From contig CM056743.1 in NCBI GenBank assembly GCA_029851415.1, positions 92,602,501-92,666,500 of the forward strand: a stretch of 64,000 nt of DNA. Direction: 5' to 3'. Position 1 is the stretch's first letter. Each line of letters begins with the position of its first letter. Shown piece by piece: positions 33,225 to 44,625 of this stretch. A model generated the notes under the pieces. It searched no databases and was not told the DNA's origin. It was given only the letters and a program-made list of their open reading frames with translations. Both the position numbers and the translations under genes were made by a program. Origin of the DNA: Eretmocerus hayati. Lineage: Eukaryota; Arthropoda; Insecta; Hymenoptera; Aphelinidae.

Positions 33225-35778
33225 TGATTCCTTTTCGTTCGTCCGTAGACAAACAATATCCAATTGCATATGGTTACATATGACGCGCGTCGGGAATACA
33301 TATATTATAAAATCGTATATATTTGGTCAAGGATATATCACAATTCGTGACTAGTCAGATTGCACGGAGTGCGCGAGAAATTCACAAAGGTGTAAATAAA
33401 CTAGAATTTAAACAGTTTTTCAAAAGTCAGGAGCCCAATAACATATAACAGAGTACTTCAGTCTAGTGACAGGAGGTCAAATATACTTAACAATTCAATC
33501 TAGAGAGAATAAAAATTAAATACCAAAGAAAAGAGATCAGGCGTATCGAAAATTGAAATATTGTCTCTTGTCCACGTCAATCCTCTGGGAGGGCTGCGAT
33601 TGAATGAATTCTTTCAAAGCCTGCTTAAAGAATGGAATTTTCTGTATCTGCCGAATACCCGAAGGGAGAAAGTTCAAAAAATGAGCACACTGAACTTGGA
33701 AAGATCTTCTTCCATACTCCAGTCTCACTTTTGGCGCTTTGAGTTCCTGCTCGTTGGCATCTCCCCGCACTGGGCGCTCGGATTGGTGCCTGATAAACAT
33801 TGCAGACAGGTAACCAGGTTCCCTCATGTGCATGATCTTATACATAATGATGCCTGCAAAGTACATTCGCCGCGAATCAGTACGCAGCCAGTCCAAGCTC
33901 TCCCTGAACGGAGTGATGTGCTCGTCCTTCCTAAGATCATATACAAATCTAACAAATGAATTGCTCAGTCTTTGTATCCGTTGCCACTGTTTGTCTGTGG
34001 CGTCAAGATATCCTAATGACCATACAGTAGTCCAGGTGGGGTTGGACTAACGCCTCGACCAGTCGAACTCGCAGAGTCCTGGTGATGCAAGATCTGAAAA
34101 ACCGCAAACCGTATAGGGCTCTGTTGACTTTCTTCGTCACTTGATTTATTTGCGGTTTCCACGATAATTCACTATCCAATACAACACCAAAACTCACGAC
34201 TGTATCACTGAGAGGGACGAAAACTCCCTCCTGTATCTCAACACCTGGCAAATCCATCCTTTTTAGATCCTTGATATTCCTCTCAGAGGAGAAAAAGATT
34301 GCCTTAGTTTTCCCAGCGTTGAGACGCAGGCCGGAGCCCGCAGTCCAGTCGGCAACCAGTCGCCCTACTTCTCCTAGTCGAGCGATTCCCTCCCTGATCT
34401 TATTTTTCTCCACTTGGAGATAAATTTGGAGGCCATCAGCGTAGAAGAGATGATCTACCGACTTTCGGTCCAGTAACCTGGGCAAGTCATTGACATACAA
34501 ACTGAAGAGTAGTGGTCCGAGAACGGAACCCTGTGGAACACCCAGATTGATTGTGAGTCAATCAGATTTACTGTTCTTGGAAGTGACTAGCTGGGTGCGA
34601 CCTTGTAAATATAATTTGATCCACAGGAGTGCCGATCGCGAGAAACCAAGTTGTTGCAATTTATTCAGCCGTTTCGTTGGTGATATTGTGTCAAAGGCTT
34701 TGCTGAAGTCGAAGAGTAGTAGTAGGGTGATCTTTCTCCTATCTATACCTAATCTGATGTCATCAGTCAATTTCAGCAAAGCTGTTTGGGTACTGTGGTG
34801 TTGCCTGAAACCAGCCTGGAAGCGATCTAGTAATTTTTCTTTCTTCAAGTAGTCCGTGATTTGGTCATGTGCAATTTTCTCGAGGACTTTGGAAAGGAAG
34901 CACAGGAGCGCAATGGGGCGGAAGTCCGAGACTGATGATGGAGCTACAGTCTTTCTCAGCGCAATCAAATGTGCTCGCTTCCAAGCCTTGGGAAAGATGC
35001 TGTGAGCGAAAGAGGAGTTGAGAATGTGTACAATAAGATCACCTATGGCCGGAAGAGCTTTCGCGATCACAATTCGAGGAATTCCATCCACCCCACGGGC
35101 CTGTGAGGAAAAATGTTTAATAGCAAGGACTACTTCATTGAAGTTCGTGAGCTTGAATTTGAAGCCCTCCTCTGATGCCGAATCGATATCGTTCGTTGCC
35201 TCATTGATATTCTCGTGGGGTGAAACTGAAACTCCCGTAAAGTGAGCGTTCAACTCATCCGGTGTGAGACCATGGAGTTCCTCCTCTTTGCTCTTAGGTA
35301 AGAGGCCAAGGTTGCGCATCTCCTTCCAGATCTTCTTGTTCTGATCAAGAGCGTCCGAGAGATGGTTCTGAAGGAAGGAGTTACGCTCTCGTTCAACGCG
35401 AAAATCAACCTCTTCACTGAGCCGAAAGTACTCATTTTGAAGCTCGGAGCACTTGCGGTGGTTACGTTGATTCCGCTCCCAGCGCCTGCGCGACGCATCT
35501 CGCTTATTCATGAGCGCTCTCAACCCAGGAACAATCCAAGGAGCATCCTTTTCCCGTGGATTGATAGTTTTTTCTGGTGCTAGTTCATCTAAAACAATAT
35601 TTAAATTCTCATTCAAGCAGTGAATCGCGTCTTCCAAGCTGGTTTCGGCATTTCCAAGAGCTGTCCAGTCCCATCGAAGCAGACGGTCATTTAAAATCTC
35701 CGGAGTGATGTTACGGAAATCCCTGTATGTGAAGGAATTTTTAGGCCGAGCAGAAGTGAAGACGTTGATCGTCACGTC
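33225..35778 (-). mobile_element. CR1-like LINE family 1, copy C
   Basis: 3' end at about 33225 with a (AATC)n tail and a diverged form of the family 1 3' UTR (ggtcaaggata, cgtgactagtcag). Coding sequence extends to about 35775, within the end of the endonuclease, where it switches abruptly to family 2 sequence. It groups with copy E by shared substitutions (HMREPGYLSA versus HLGEPGYLAA in A, B and D). The site of the MITE found in copy A is empty here. Confidence 0.85.
33537..35775 (-). pseudogene. LINE ORF2: end of endonuclease, RT and C-terminus (copy C)
   Basis: Frame 34558-35775 holds the end of the endonuclease (ITPEILNDRLLRW) and RT motifs (VSDFRPIALLCFLSK, FDFSKAFDTISP). Frame 34003-34500 holds FYADGLQIYL, a YADD box with the second Asp changed to Gly, and the thumb region. 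Frame 33537-33896 holds the C-terminal domain (MREPGYLSAMF). Stops or shifts separate the three. The catalytic change alone would inactivate it. Confidence 0.85.
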
Positions 35779-37455
35779 GATGACCGCGTGGAAACCTTCA
35801 ATAGAGCAGTTTGCTTCCTGTAATGAGCACGAAATCTAGATTGGAATGGAGATGATGTCTGATACCTTTCAAGATGTTCTACCAGCTGATTGGTTATCAC
35901 TGTGTCGAAAACTTTGGTGAAGTGTGGCAAATTCGGAATAGGCCTCGTATCTGGTGATTGCGGACGCGGGACCTCACTTAATGGAATCACAAGTGATTTT
36001 TTCCAAATCTTAGTGTATTGGCATGTAGCAATTGATGTGTTGGACGAATTCAAAAAGAGAGTACTCAAGAAGGGAGAACTGACCGGAAGTATTGGAGAGA
36101 CATGCCATCATTTCTCTGGCCTTTAGAATTCGGCAAACAACTAAGCATTGCTCCATACACTTGATTTCCGTCAACTGACTTCAACGAAAATTCTGGATAA
36201 TCACAATTAGAAGCAGAGTTCATGATCCGAAGAAGAGTAGATTCGGAGCAATTTGGATGTTAACTAGACATTCCTGAATAAAATTCATTGAGCTGGTATA
36301 TCGAGAAAATGTCTAAGGGCGATTTATGTGCATGCTTAGAGAACTCCAGTTTACGCGAAACATTCCAGTAACCTGCTTTGCCGGATGCCTCCGACAAAGC
36401 CTTCAAGCAGTAATTATTCTTCGCCTTCCTCTTCTTGTACTCCAGCTCTCTCCAAAGAAGTTTATATTCAATCCAATGGGTTGGGTTTGCAGATCGCTTA
36501 GCTTGCTTATATTTACGATCTCAGACTTTACCCTAGTAACCCAAGGAGCTACTCGCTCGCGCACGGTACGCGTAGACATAGGGGCCATTCAATCGAGGAG
36601 GTCCACTGCCAATTTCTGGAATTTATCTAATGAATCGTCAACATTAACACAATTACATAGTGACATTCTGTCCACAGTCTCTTCCAGAGTTTTGCGAAAA
36701 ACGTCTGCATCAAATTTGCGGAAGTCTCTCGAAGTGATGGTCATTGATTTTTTAACTAACGATGAGAATTTGTATTCTATGATGAGATAATCATAACAAT
36801 TCATGGAAGGTGCGTTTCACTCCTTATGTCCAATAACTTTCTCACCAGAGTCAGTCAGAATAATATCGATCAATGTATCACTATTTTCAAGGTGGTGGGT
36901 GGCTCCGAACGGGACGCAGTATGAAGAATTCTCGAAAATTAAGTGATGCAGATGCGAAGAATAATATTCGTTCGACAGCATATCAGAGTTTAGGTTACCT
37001 GCTGAGATAATATTCGCATACGAGTGAGACAGCTTCTGAACAGTGGCAAAGAATTGGGTCAGAACATTTCCTTCGGGACGGCGATTAATAGATGAAAACA
37101 GTAAACTTCGATTATCGTCTGTATTGACATCTAGAATGATAAACTCTGTCTCATCAATATGACTTATCTTCGAACACTCTGAAACATTATAATTGAGACC
37201 ATCACGTATGTACACAGCAACACCTCCCCCTTGCACGAACTCTCGTTTCCCAGTGGACGATCGAAGGCCTCGATGATTGCGAACAGAGGAATAATTTGAT
37301 ATAGCAAAAAGCTCAGTGTGATTCGATGTTAGCCATGTTTCAGAGAGTGCCCAAATATCTCTTTCATGATCATACAAAAATGCAGAGACTTTGTCGACAT
37401 GCTTTTTAAAGGAGCTGACATTGAGTTGCGCAATTTGAAGGGACATAGACTGCAC
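35779..37455 (-). pseudogene. LINE family 2 ORF2, 5' half (copy 2)
   Basis: From 37455: LQIAQLNVSSFKKHVDK and ALSETWLT (endonuclease Asn and Glu), GGGVAVYIRDGL, ISAGNLNSDML (GDLNS box with Asp replaced by Asn), HHLENSDTLIDI. After a frame change the linker follows (MNCYDYLIIEYKF, MAPMSTRTVRERVAPW), then the RT start (SEVPRPQSPDTRPIPNLP, FQSRFRAHYRKQTALLK). Truncation at 35779 removes the catalytic RT motifs. Multiple shifts make it non-functional. Confidence 0.8.
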
Positions 37456-37483
37456 ACTAGAGACTCTACAACTAACTTGGTGA

Positions 37484-38487
37484 GAAGGAAGTCATGCCAT
37501 GTTGTGTAGATCAGACTCACAAGGGAGGGACCTGACCTTTGGATCACCAATCCTTTCCAAATTTTTTTTACAGTCTTGAACTACATAGAATATGAAGAAT
37601 CTAAAGTAACTCCGTCAAATGGGCCCTATGTCCGAAGTTACAACCTATGACATTAGCATTGCCCATATAGACCCATGTTAAAAAGTGATGTATATAGATA
37701 GATATACTGGCAACGCTAACATTTTTGCTTGTAGCTCTGGACAGAAGGCCCATTTGACGGAGTTACTCTGGATTCTTCATATTCTAGGTAATACAAAACT
37801 GTAGAAAAATTTTGGACAATATTGGTGATCCAAAGGTCTGGTCCTCCCTTTGTCAGTGACAATGGGCAACACATCACTTCCATCCTATTTGCGTACAAAG
37901 ACACTACCATTACGAGCCCAAACATCCTCGAAATTACATTGCCCAGCTCGCTCTTTCGCTTTGATACGTAAATCATGAACCATTCATGGAAGCATTTCGA
38001 AGAGATTCACCTTACTCTGCGGCTGATGCTCATTCTCGAAGGATATGAAATCGCCGAACAATAACCCACCAAAGTCTCTTCTCACTTTCAATACATGATC
38101 TCGAATTGCATCAGATTTGAATTTAACAATATAAGCGAAGGTCTTATCTCGCTGATGAGAAAGCTGAGGTTGGACCGCGTTCACTCTATTATTCTTAGCT
38201 TTTAATTCACGAATTTCAAGATAATCGCTGAACAAAGACTCGATGTTGAGCTTCTTGGAAATTGCAAGCCAGAGTGTATCCAGGGGAAGAGTGCATGAAT
38301 GCGCGATACCAACAATTTTCATCTCAGTATTAGGCGCGCCTCTCGTTTGCAATGCTTTCAATTGGTCTATCTCATTCCGTAGATACACATTTTCATCTTC
38401 AAGCATACTCAATCTCTCATGGTGCTGACCCATCGTGGTACTAAGATCATCTACTTTAGCAGAAAGATCATTTATCCGGAAGGGCAT
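37484..38487 (-). pseudogene. LINE family 2 ORF1 (coiled coil, FP25-like domain)
   Basis: Starts MPFRINDLSAKVDDLSTTMG, with a heptad-type coiled coil over residues about 5-45, then a globular part (IVGIAHSC, TFAYIVKFKSDAIRDHVL, NLFEMLP). After a stop at 37984 it continues VHDLRIKAKERAG...ARNGSVFVRK to about 37856, where the MITE cuts in; the last few codons resume beyond it near 37519. This layout matches ORF1 proteins of CR1/Jockey-superfamily LINEs related to the baculovirus FP25-type domain, which bind element RNA. Two stops plus the MITE break it. Confidence 0.7.
37520..37852. mobile_element. 333-bp foldback MITE inside LINE ORF1
   Basis: Arms of about 120 bp (37520-37645, 37733-37852), ends CAA(A)GGGAGGACC. 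TCA lies outside both ends (37517-37519, 37853-37855), a possible 3-bp duplication. It interrupts the last part of ORF1 after PIVTD. Confidence 0.65.
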
Positions 38488-38984
38488 CCTTATCTCGGAG
38501 GGGCATCACTCCCTCGGCCCGGTGAAGGGCCTCCTCACGGTACTCAGGGTACCAGAGGGTCGTCACTTCCTCGGCCGACCTCTAGCCGCAGCTAGAGCAG
38601 TCTCCCTGTGGCTTGTCGTTTTTAGCCCGAGGACACCGCAACGATGAACGGTCCGGGAGTCGGATCGACCCCTTCCAGTGTTACATAAGGAATGTCTGAC
38701 TGATCGCCGTCGACAGAGTTGCACTGTCTACCACACTCGAAATTTGAGGTCTTTCAGGCTTATGTGGTCCCTAGCGATCGAAGGCATGTGCGCACGACTC
38801 TAAGCCGCCTCACACTGACGCCCGACGCTAGCAAGCTGAACACTTCCGAGAAGGCTCCGTTCATCACTCGACCCCCAGAGGCTATATTAGCGGGAGTTCC
38901 AGGTTTCAGGTAGGCTGAGCACCCAGGTCAGTTTCTTCTACTTCCCTTACTTGTCCCCACGCGTGGAAGGTCCTTGTGTTCACA

Positions 38985-39460
38985 TTCAAAAGCATTGCTT
39001 CTATCGACTCGTGATTCAGATGAATTCAAAAGAGAGACTCTATCGCTCTCAGGTCCAAATAGTTAACCCACTTCAATTCATTCGAATCACGGGTTCCGAA
39101 TTCATTTTAATCACGGGTCAATAGAAGCAATGCTTTTGAATTTTGCCGCGCATGGCTTCCAACTGCGCATAATCCCAGTATGCAGCACTTCATGATCTTC
39201 TTGCTATTGCAAGTAGATTTTGAATCGCAAGCATACAATAAAGTCCTCGATGCGACCAGAGGCAAGCGTCTGCCCAAAGCATCCAGAGGGGCACTGATGA
39301 GGCGACTCTGGATTGCTGCACCGAAACGCTCAATAATTTTCAACTGCAATCTCTAGATCGTAACCCTCCCTGTCACTTTTGACAACCTCATACTAAAGAG
39401 GCGGACAAGGAGTGGGTTAACTATTTGGACCTGAGAGCGATGGAGTCTCTTTCTTGAATT
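38985..39460 (+). mobile_element. small retroposon with 13-bp duplication, Penelope-type end
   Basis: CCTTGTGTTCACA occurs at 38972-38984 and again at 39461-39473, a perfect 13-bp target duplication around a 476-bp insertion. Long duplications of this kind are typical of retroposition. Inside are two inverted-repeat pairs (caaaagcattgcttctat; a 35-base block with aggtccaaatagttaaccc) and a CTGATGAG...GAAAC pair (39294-39327). I infer a terminal fragment of a Penelope-like element. It is inserted upstream of LINE family 2 ORF1. Confidence 0.55.
39294..39327 (+). ncRNA. degenerate hammerhead-like motif
   Basis: CTGATGAG at 39294-39301 and GAAAC at 39323-39327 are separated by 21 bases, the right spacing for a hammerhead core, but the bases between pair poorly (only the outer GG/CC). 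It is probably decayed. Confidence 0.3.
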
Positions 39461-39473
39461 CCTTGTGTTCACA

Positions 39474-40172
39474 GTTGACCGATTGTACCCCATACGTCTA
39501 CCTCAGGAGACAATTTTCATCTCACCAAGCACTCATTGGTCACTAACGGGCTGCTGGTGTCCGAAGACACGTACTTACTCGACACGGTGATCGTCATGAA
39601 CACGGCCAGCTGTTCGGGCAGTACAGCTTGTACGTAGATGTAACAGACCCAATCCGTTTATCTTCGATTCTCTATTCGAGGTAGACGTAGCATTTCCAGA
39701 CATAAATTCTGCATCTTCAGTAGAGGAGATCCATGTGTTCTTCCTCTCTAGTTCTGTGTGGGATGTTTCTTGCAGTTTGGCTATTTCAATCCACACGTAG
39801 CTAGAGTTTCCCGTCTCCAATTGTTTCGTGTGTGGAATGAAAAAATTCTGTCGATAAGTATATCTTCGGACTATCTTGTCTCGGAACAATTCGTATTCAT
39901 TCGTCTTTGCCAATTGTTGAAACCGCGATCCAGAGAAAAGAACGAGGATCAATATGCATTGTCCTGCTATATAAATACGTTCAGTATGCCGACCTAAAAC
40001 GATCTCCCCTGACAGCATATTCCCGTATTCTGCATTGAAAATGGCTTGATTTGAATCCCATTGGTACCGCATTCGTTGTAACAAGAAGTTGTATTTAGGC
40101 CAGCTGATTCTGTCTATTATTTGCCTGATGAGTATGGAATAGTACATTAAGCAACATGGTTGAAAAGGAAGA
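39474..40172 (-). other. possible receptor-like exon, unproven
   Basis: The minus frame 39575-40252 (225 codons) contains FLLQRMRYQWDSN, then EYGNMLSGEIVLGRHTERIYIAGQC and a hydrophobic stretch ILILVLF. The pattern (basic W segment, GR..T..Y, membrane segment) loosely recalls insect odorant receptors, but there is no second landmark. The 3' part (residues 120-225) is hydrophilic and unlike a receptor. I treat this as a hint only. Confidence 0.2.
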
Positions 40173-40263
40173 TTCCCGCACGAGTGTCCGGAAAGAGTGC
40201 GAGAAAATCGAAAGAGTGCGAGAAAGTTACTTTCTCGCGCGGTTCCGGACACGAGTGCGGGAA
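40173..40263. repeat. near-perfect palindrome
   Basis: TTCCCGCACGAGTGTCCGG at 40173-40191 pairs with its near-exact reverse complement at 40245-40263 (one mismatch). Between them are further gcgagaaa/tttctcgc pairs. Confidence 0.8.
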
Positions 40264-40839
40264 CTTTTCGCCCGCGTTGCTTATACTATTTTATGCAATC
40301 TGTGCGGAAAACTGTGCCTCCACAACTTTTGAAATAATTGGCGGTCAGGACTTAAATGAAATGATAACAATTATTATCCTATACTGAGTTCATTCAATTG
40401 AAATAAGTATCCTTTAGACCAATAAGTATTCTAAAAATCAAATCACAAAAGGGTACTCATTCCCGAGTACCTTGATCTAATACAAATCGATGGCACTTTT
40501 TTAGGGCTGTCAACTGACCTCCAAAATCAATCCAATTATTTTGGTGTAGTGAGAGATGAACTTTTGTTATAACTTTTTTTGACACACTGTGCGAGAAAGT
40601 AACTTTTCCGCACTGATTTTCCACTTTCTCTCACAGTTTGTCGAAAAAAAGTATTCGATACACGAGTGTAAAACTTATTTTTCGCACCCTTGTAAAGATT
40701 CCGACCCTCGCCTACGGCTCGGGCCGGAAACCCATCACTCGGACGCGAAAAAAAAGTTTTCCACCCTGGTATCGAAATGTACTATTTTCAACTGGAACAA
40801 TGTTCTCACCATTTCTAATAATGCGTCAGAGTCGCTTAT

Positions 40840-40960
40840 TCGACAAACTTTTCGGGGAAGTCGCCGGTATGGAATGGGCGACCGGGGCGCGGAGCGGGGT
40901 CCAGGGGCGAAGCCCCCGCCGGAGAGTTCGGGGGGCGGAGCCCCCCGACTGAAATAAAAT
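40840..40960. repeat. GC-rich stacked short hairpins
   Basis: Within AT-rich DNA, this patch has ggggcgaagcccc and ggggggcggagcccccc, two adjacent perfect hairpins. It looks like the end of a foldback or MITE-type repeat; similar gcgagaaagt stretches occur at 40200, 40595 and 41330. Confidence 0.55.
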
Positions 40961-42043
40961 TCTGAAAAATGTATAAAAAAAAACCTCTTGCTCATATCGC
41001 GTATTACCTCGTTGCTCAAAAATATCGCCGAATTTCAAAAGACTCAATTTTGATAATTCATACAACTATGTATGATGATGATCAATCATCTAAATACATT
41101 TGAAAAGGTGGCTTCTGAATGGATAAATATATATCTCTATCCAGTGAGAGTATTTTTCAAGTAAAGATGAAAATATAAAATGATGAGTTATCGAAGGGTT
41201 GGAATCCGCCTACTAGAAACAGATTGACATGCAAGGTTGACTCATTGAATTTTTTTCGAAGTTTCCAATTCGCTATGAAAATTTCGATGAATCCATTATT
41301 GCACAGATTTCACTCTCTCGCACACTTAGCCGTGCGAGAATGACTTTCTGCATTTCTTTGGGCACGGGTACCTTGCATAGAAAGTTGACTTTTCGCACAG
41401 TTTTACGCACAGCGTTGCATAAAAGTTTATATGATGATGATTATCGATCACAATGTTGATGATGATTAATGCAATCAACAACTGATATAAATAATACAAC
41501 TGTCTATAGTCGGGCTTATCCATATTAGCGTTTGTCAAGATTGCTTATGGCTTCTTGGAGATTAGGTAAAACAGTCACCGACTATTTCTATCGGCTTATC
41601 TGGCGTGAGATTCCACAATTGTCCCATCTTACTGAATTTTTCCACTGAAACAAGCAGATGGCCCTTGGAGTGGGCTTCGATTTGAGTTATTGTACGTCCA
41701 GGTCGGATGAGAATTCACCAAGTAATGATAATTTCCTATGTCTCCTTTTTTGCATATGAAAAACTGTATTCTGCATGGACTTTCACCTTTCTGTGGTGAT
41801 TTGGTAATTTTTGAGTGATAACTCGGTTCTGATTCCAGTAGTATACATGCTAAAGGGTGTCCATACGAGTTTCCAATGTGATACCATCAGAATTGTTTGA
41901 TTCATAAGCGAATACGCAATCGTTCATCGTTCCGACGGCAACTTTCTGGGTGGAATTTTGATTGCATAACAACTCGGTCTCAAAATTTTTCTATTTTTTT
42001 CCTTTATCTTTCTGTTGGATTTCCTTTGAGATATGATTTTGAT
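40961..42043. other. no gene seen
   Basis: AT-rich sequence. The block at 41305-41430 resembles the gcgagaa repeats at 40.2-40.6 kb. There is no coding signal. Confidence 0.4.
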
Positions 42044-42708
42044 CACCCGTGAAAAAATGTTTGGTGCATGATCATGCATGACGGCATACCGCTACTAGTG
42101 CACGATCATGCATGACCGCGTACAGAAAATGGTGGTATGTAGTCATGCATGTATCATGCATGAATTATGCATGGCCATGCACCATACAATGTTGCACTTC
42201 ATTTGGGATTAGGTACTAATTTTGGTGTATGGAAAAAGCTCACGATTTGGAAATTTGGAGTGTGACAGAGAAAAATCTACCATTTTGCGTTTTCATCGCT
42301 ATTTGGTTCCAATACTACGAATCACTCAAAAACTCTGATGATTAAAATGGCTCCGCCATTTGAAGGCTCAAACGATGTCAAAAAATTGATCGGTATTCAA
42401 GAAAGATAATTCATCTTCCTCGCGGTGGTCTTGAACCACGTTCATATTTGGTCGACACACTAAGACCAAAAATCCCTGGGTAATGTGTTTCTGTGCACTG
42501 AGATGATGATTTCTTGAATGGGCCGTTACGAAAAAATTAAAAGAAGGGTGGTTTTTGGTGTATTCCTGTCGTAATTCCTCTATAACTCGAAAGAGACACA
42601 TGTCATCGAAAAATATTTGGGGTATAAATTTGTAGATTTTCAAAATATTTACAAAAATTGTTCCCATAAATTTTCTCATACAACGTATCCTGTTGGAGAT
42701 ATTTGAGG

Positions 42709-43110
42709 AGTTATGGGATCGAAACCGTGAAAAATATGGATCTCGGACGGAAAATTCTTGGTTGCGGAAACAGGAAGCCTCATATGAGAAAATGTGTTGG
42801 GACCTTTTTGTTCATCTTTCAAAGATCTATGACTGGTTGCTCCACACATTTTCGGATAAATTGTATTCTCCATGAGTTGTGGTGTCGAAATCGTGAAAAT
42901 CATGGGTTTTGGACGGGAATCCCCCAATTACAAAAACAGGTGGCCGTAACCGAGAAAATGTATAGAGACCTTTTCTGTTCATCTTTCAAAAATCCATCCA
43001 AAGTCGCTCTACGCATTTTTTGATGAAACGCAGACGGAAATGTCTTGGTTGTGGGAACATAAATGAGTAAATGTGTAGCGACCTTTATTCTTCACCTTTT
43101 CAAGATCTAG
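42709..43110. repeat. 164-bp diverged tandem units
   Basis: Two full units and a partial third, each with a tcgaaaYcgtgaaaa start and a gacctttttgttcatcttt block, lie in the interior of the outer foldback. Confidence 0.65.
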
Positions 43111-43225
43111 AAAAGTTCTTCCACACATGCCAACAAATGTGTATCTTGACAACCGCATACCCATATTATTTCTGGATGTATAATAGCTCCTTAACTTTTA
43201 TAGAACATGTTCTATCGAGAATGTG

Positions 43226-44625
43226 CGCTGTAAAAAATTTGTGGGAAAAACTTCAACCAGTGGTTGCAGGTTTTCCCTCAGCCACTGGTTCGGGCCAAAA
43301 ATCAACCAGCTGGGTGATTTTTGGCTCAAAGGGAAAAACCCTTTGGAGGGAAAAACCCTTCTATTCTCATATCTCTTCGTACAATTAATCTATCCACCTT
43401 TTAATTAACTACAGAGATACTCACCCATCACTCTACATCAATTGGTTGAAACCGAATTTCATCCACTCGAATTCAAAGTCGCTTCAAAAAGATACATGGA
43501 AGAGTGAATGAGAAATTGTCGCTTGAAAAATTACATTCTTGCTAAGTTATCGCACATCTCGCTAAGAGAAAGCTCTCTGCCAATCTCTTTTAGCAGCGTA
43601 TTTGGCGTTAACCACTGGTTGACTTTTTTCCGATAACGAATATATAAGGATGAATGCGGCGGAGACGATGGTCGATGGTGGTCTCCGGGTGACATTTTTG
43701 AGTCGGAAAAACAAGTTTCATGTTTTTCCTCAAACAAAGAGAAATAAACATCAGAACCGGCTGAATACACGTCGTGAGGCTGGAGGGATGAATAGATGGA
43801 CGGATGGGGTGGGAGGGTACATGGGATGGATGAATGGAATGGAACGGAATGGGATTCAATGAAATGGAATAGAATAGGATGGAACGGACTGGAATGGAAA
43901 GGACCAGAATGGATGGGAATGGAACGTCGTGGAACGGATCGGATCGAAATGGAAGGGAATGGAACGATGTGGAATGGAATGGCACGGAGTGGAATAGAAC
44001 GGAATGGAATAGGATGGAGTGAAATGGATGGGAATGGAACGGACCGGAATGGAAGGGAACGGAATGGCATGGAATTGAATTGTATGTTCCATTCCGTTCA
44101 GTTCCATTGCACTCCGTTCCATTCCATTCCACGCCGTTCCATTTCGGTCCGTTCCATTGAACTCCGTTCCATTCCGGCTTGTTCCATCCTATTAGATTCC
44201 ATTCCTTTCAATCCCATTCCATTCTATTCCATTCCGTTCCATCCCATCCATCCATCCATCCATCCCATCTATCCTCCGACCCATCCGTCCATCTATCCAT
44301 CCCTCCAGTCTTACGACGTGTATTCGACTCCTGCAGGACAGGCAACCCGCTTTGTCGTCTATACGCGACTGGTGCTAATGTTTATCCCTCTTTGTTTGTG
44401 AAAAAACATGACGAAACTTGTTTTTCTGACTCAAAAGTGTCACCCGGAGACCACCATCGACCAATATAGTGGGCGCCGCATTCATCCTTATATATTCGCT
44501 GTGGGGTAAAAGTCAAACAGTGGTGGAATTCTCAACCAGTGGTTGAATTCCAACCAGCTGGTTGATTTTGACAACCATCCACTGGTTGCCGAGTTTGGTG
44601 GAAAGTCAATCGATTTTTTACAGTG
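43226..44625. mobile_element. inner foldback with CAC ends and 4-bp duplication
   Basis: Ends C(G/A)CTGTAAAAAAT, with TGTG directly outside both (43222-43225, 44626-44629). Within it, 43612-43790 and 44300-44530 pair with each other (aagcaagtttcatg/tatataaggatgaatgc blocks), and several ccaactggttg-type palindromes occur near both ends. The centre is a (GGAAT)n hairpin. It is nested inside 42046-45612 and has no coding sequence. Confidence 0.7.
43794..44300. repeat. inverted (GGAAT)n / (ATTCC)n satellite-like array
   Basis: From about 43836 to 44085 the plus strand is a degenerate GGAAT/GGAAC pentamer array; from about 44088 to 44245 it is the reverse complement ATTCC, then ATCC tetramers to about 44265. 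The two halves can fold on each other. Three long mirrored frames here (Ser/Ile/Pro/His-rich or Asn/Gly/Met/Glu-rich) are pentamer artefacts. Confidence 0.9.

Larger units (their letters stand above)
35779..38984 (-). mobile_element. CR1-like LINE family 2, copy 2
   Basis: Contains, on the minus strand, ORF1 (about 37500-38487), endonuclease (36817-37455), linker (36330-36804) and the first part of the RT (35779-36120). RT sequence stops where copy C begins. ORF1 is interrupted by a MITE (37520-37852). Bases 38488-38984 upstream of ORF1 are GC-richer and may be the 5' UTR. This copy supplies the 5' half missing from copy 1. Confidence 0.8.

Noticed and set aside
43531..44401. Long overlapping frames of 88-201 codons on both strands
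   Set aside because: They are translations of the (GGAAT)n/(ATTCC)n pentamer array; low-complexity, mirrored on both strands, and not genes.
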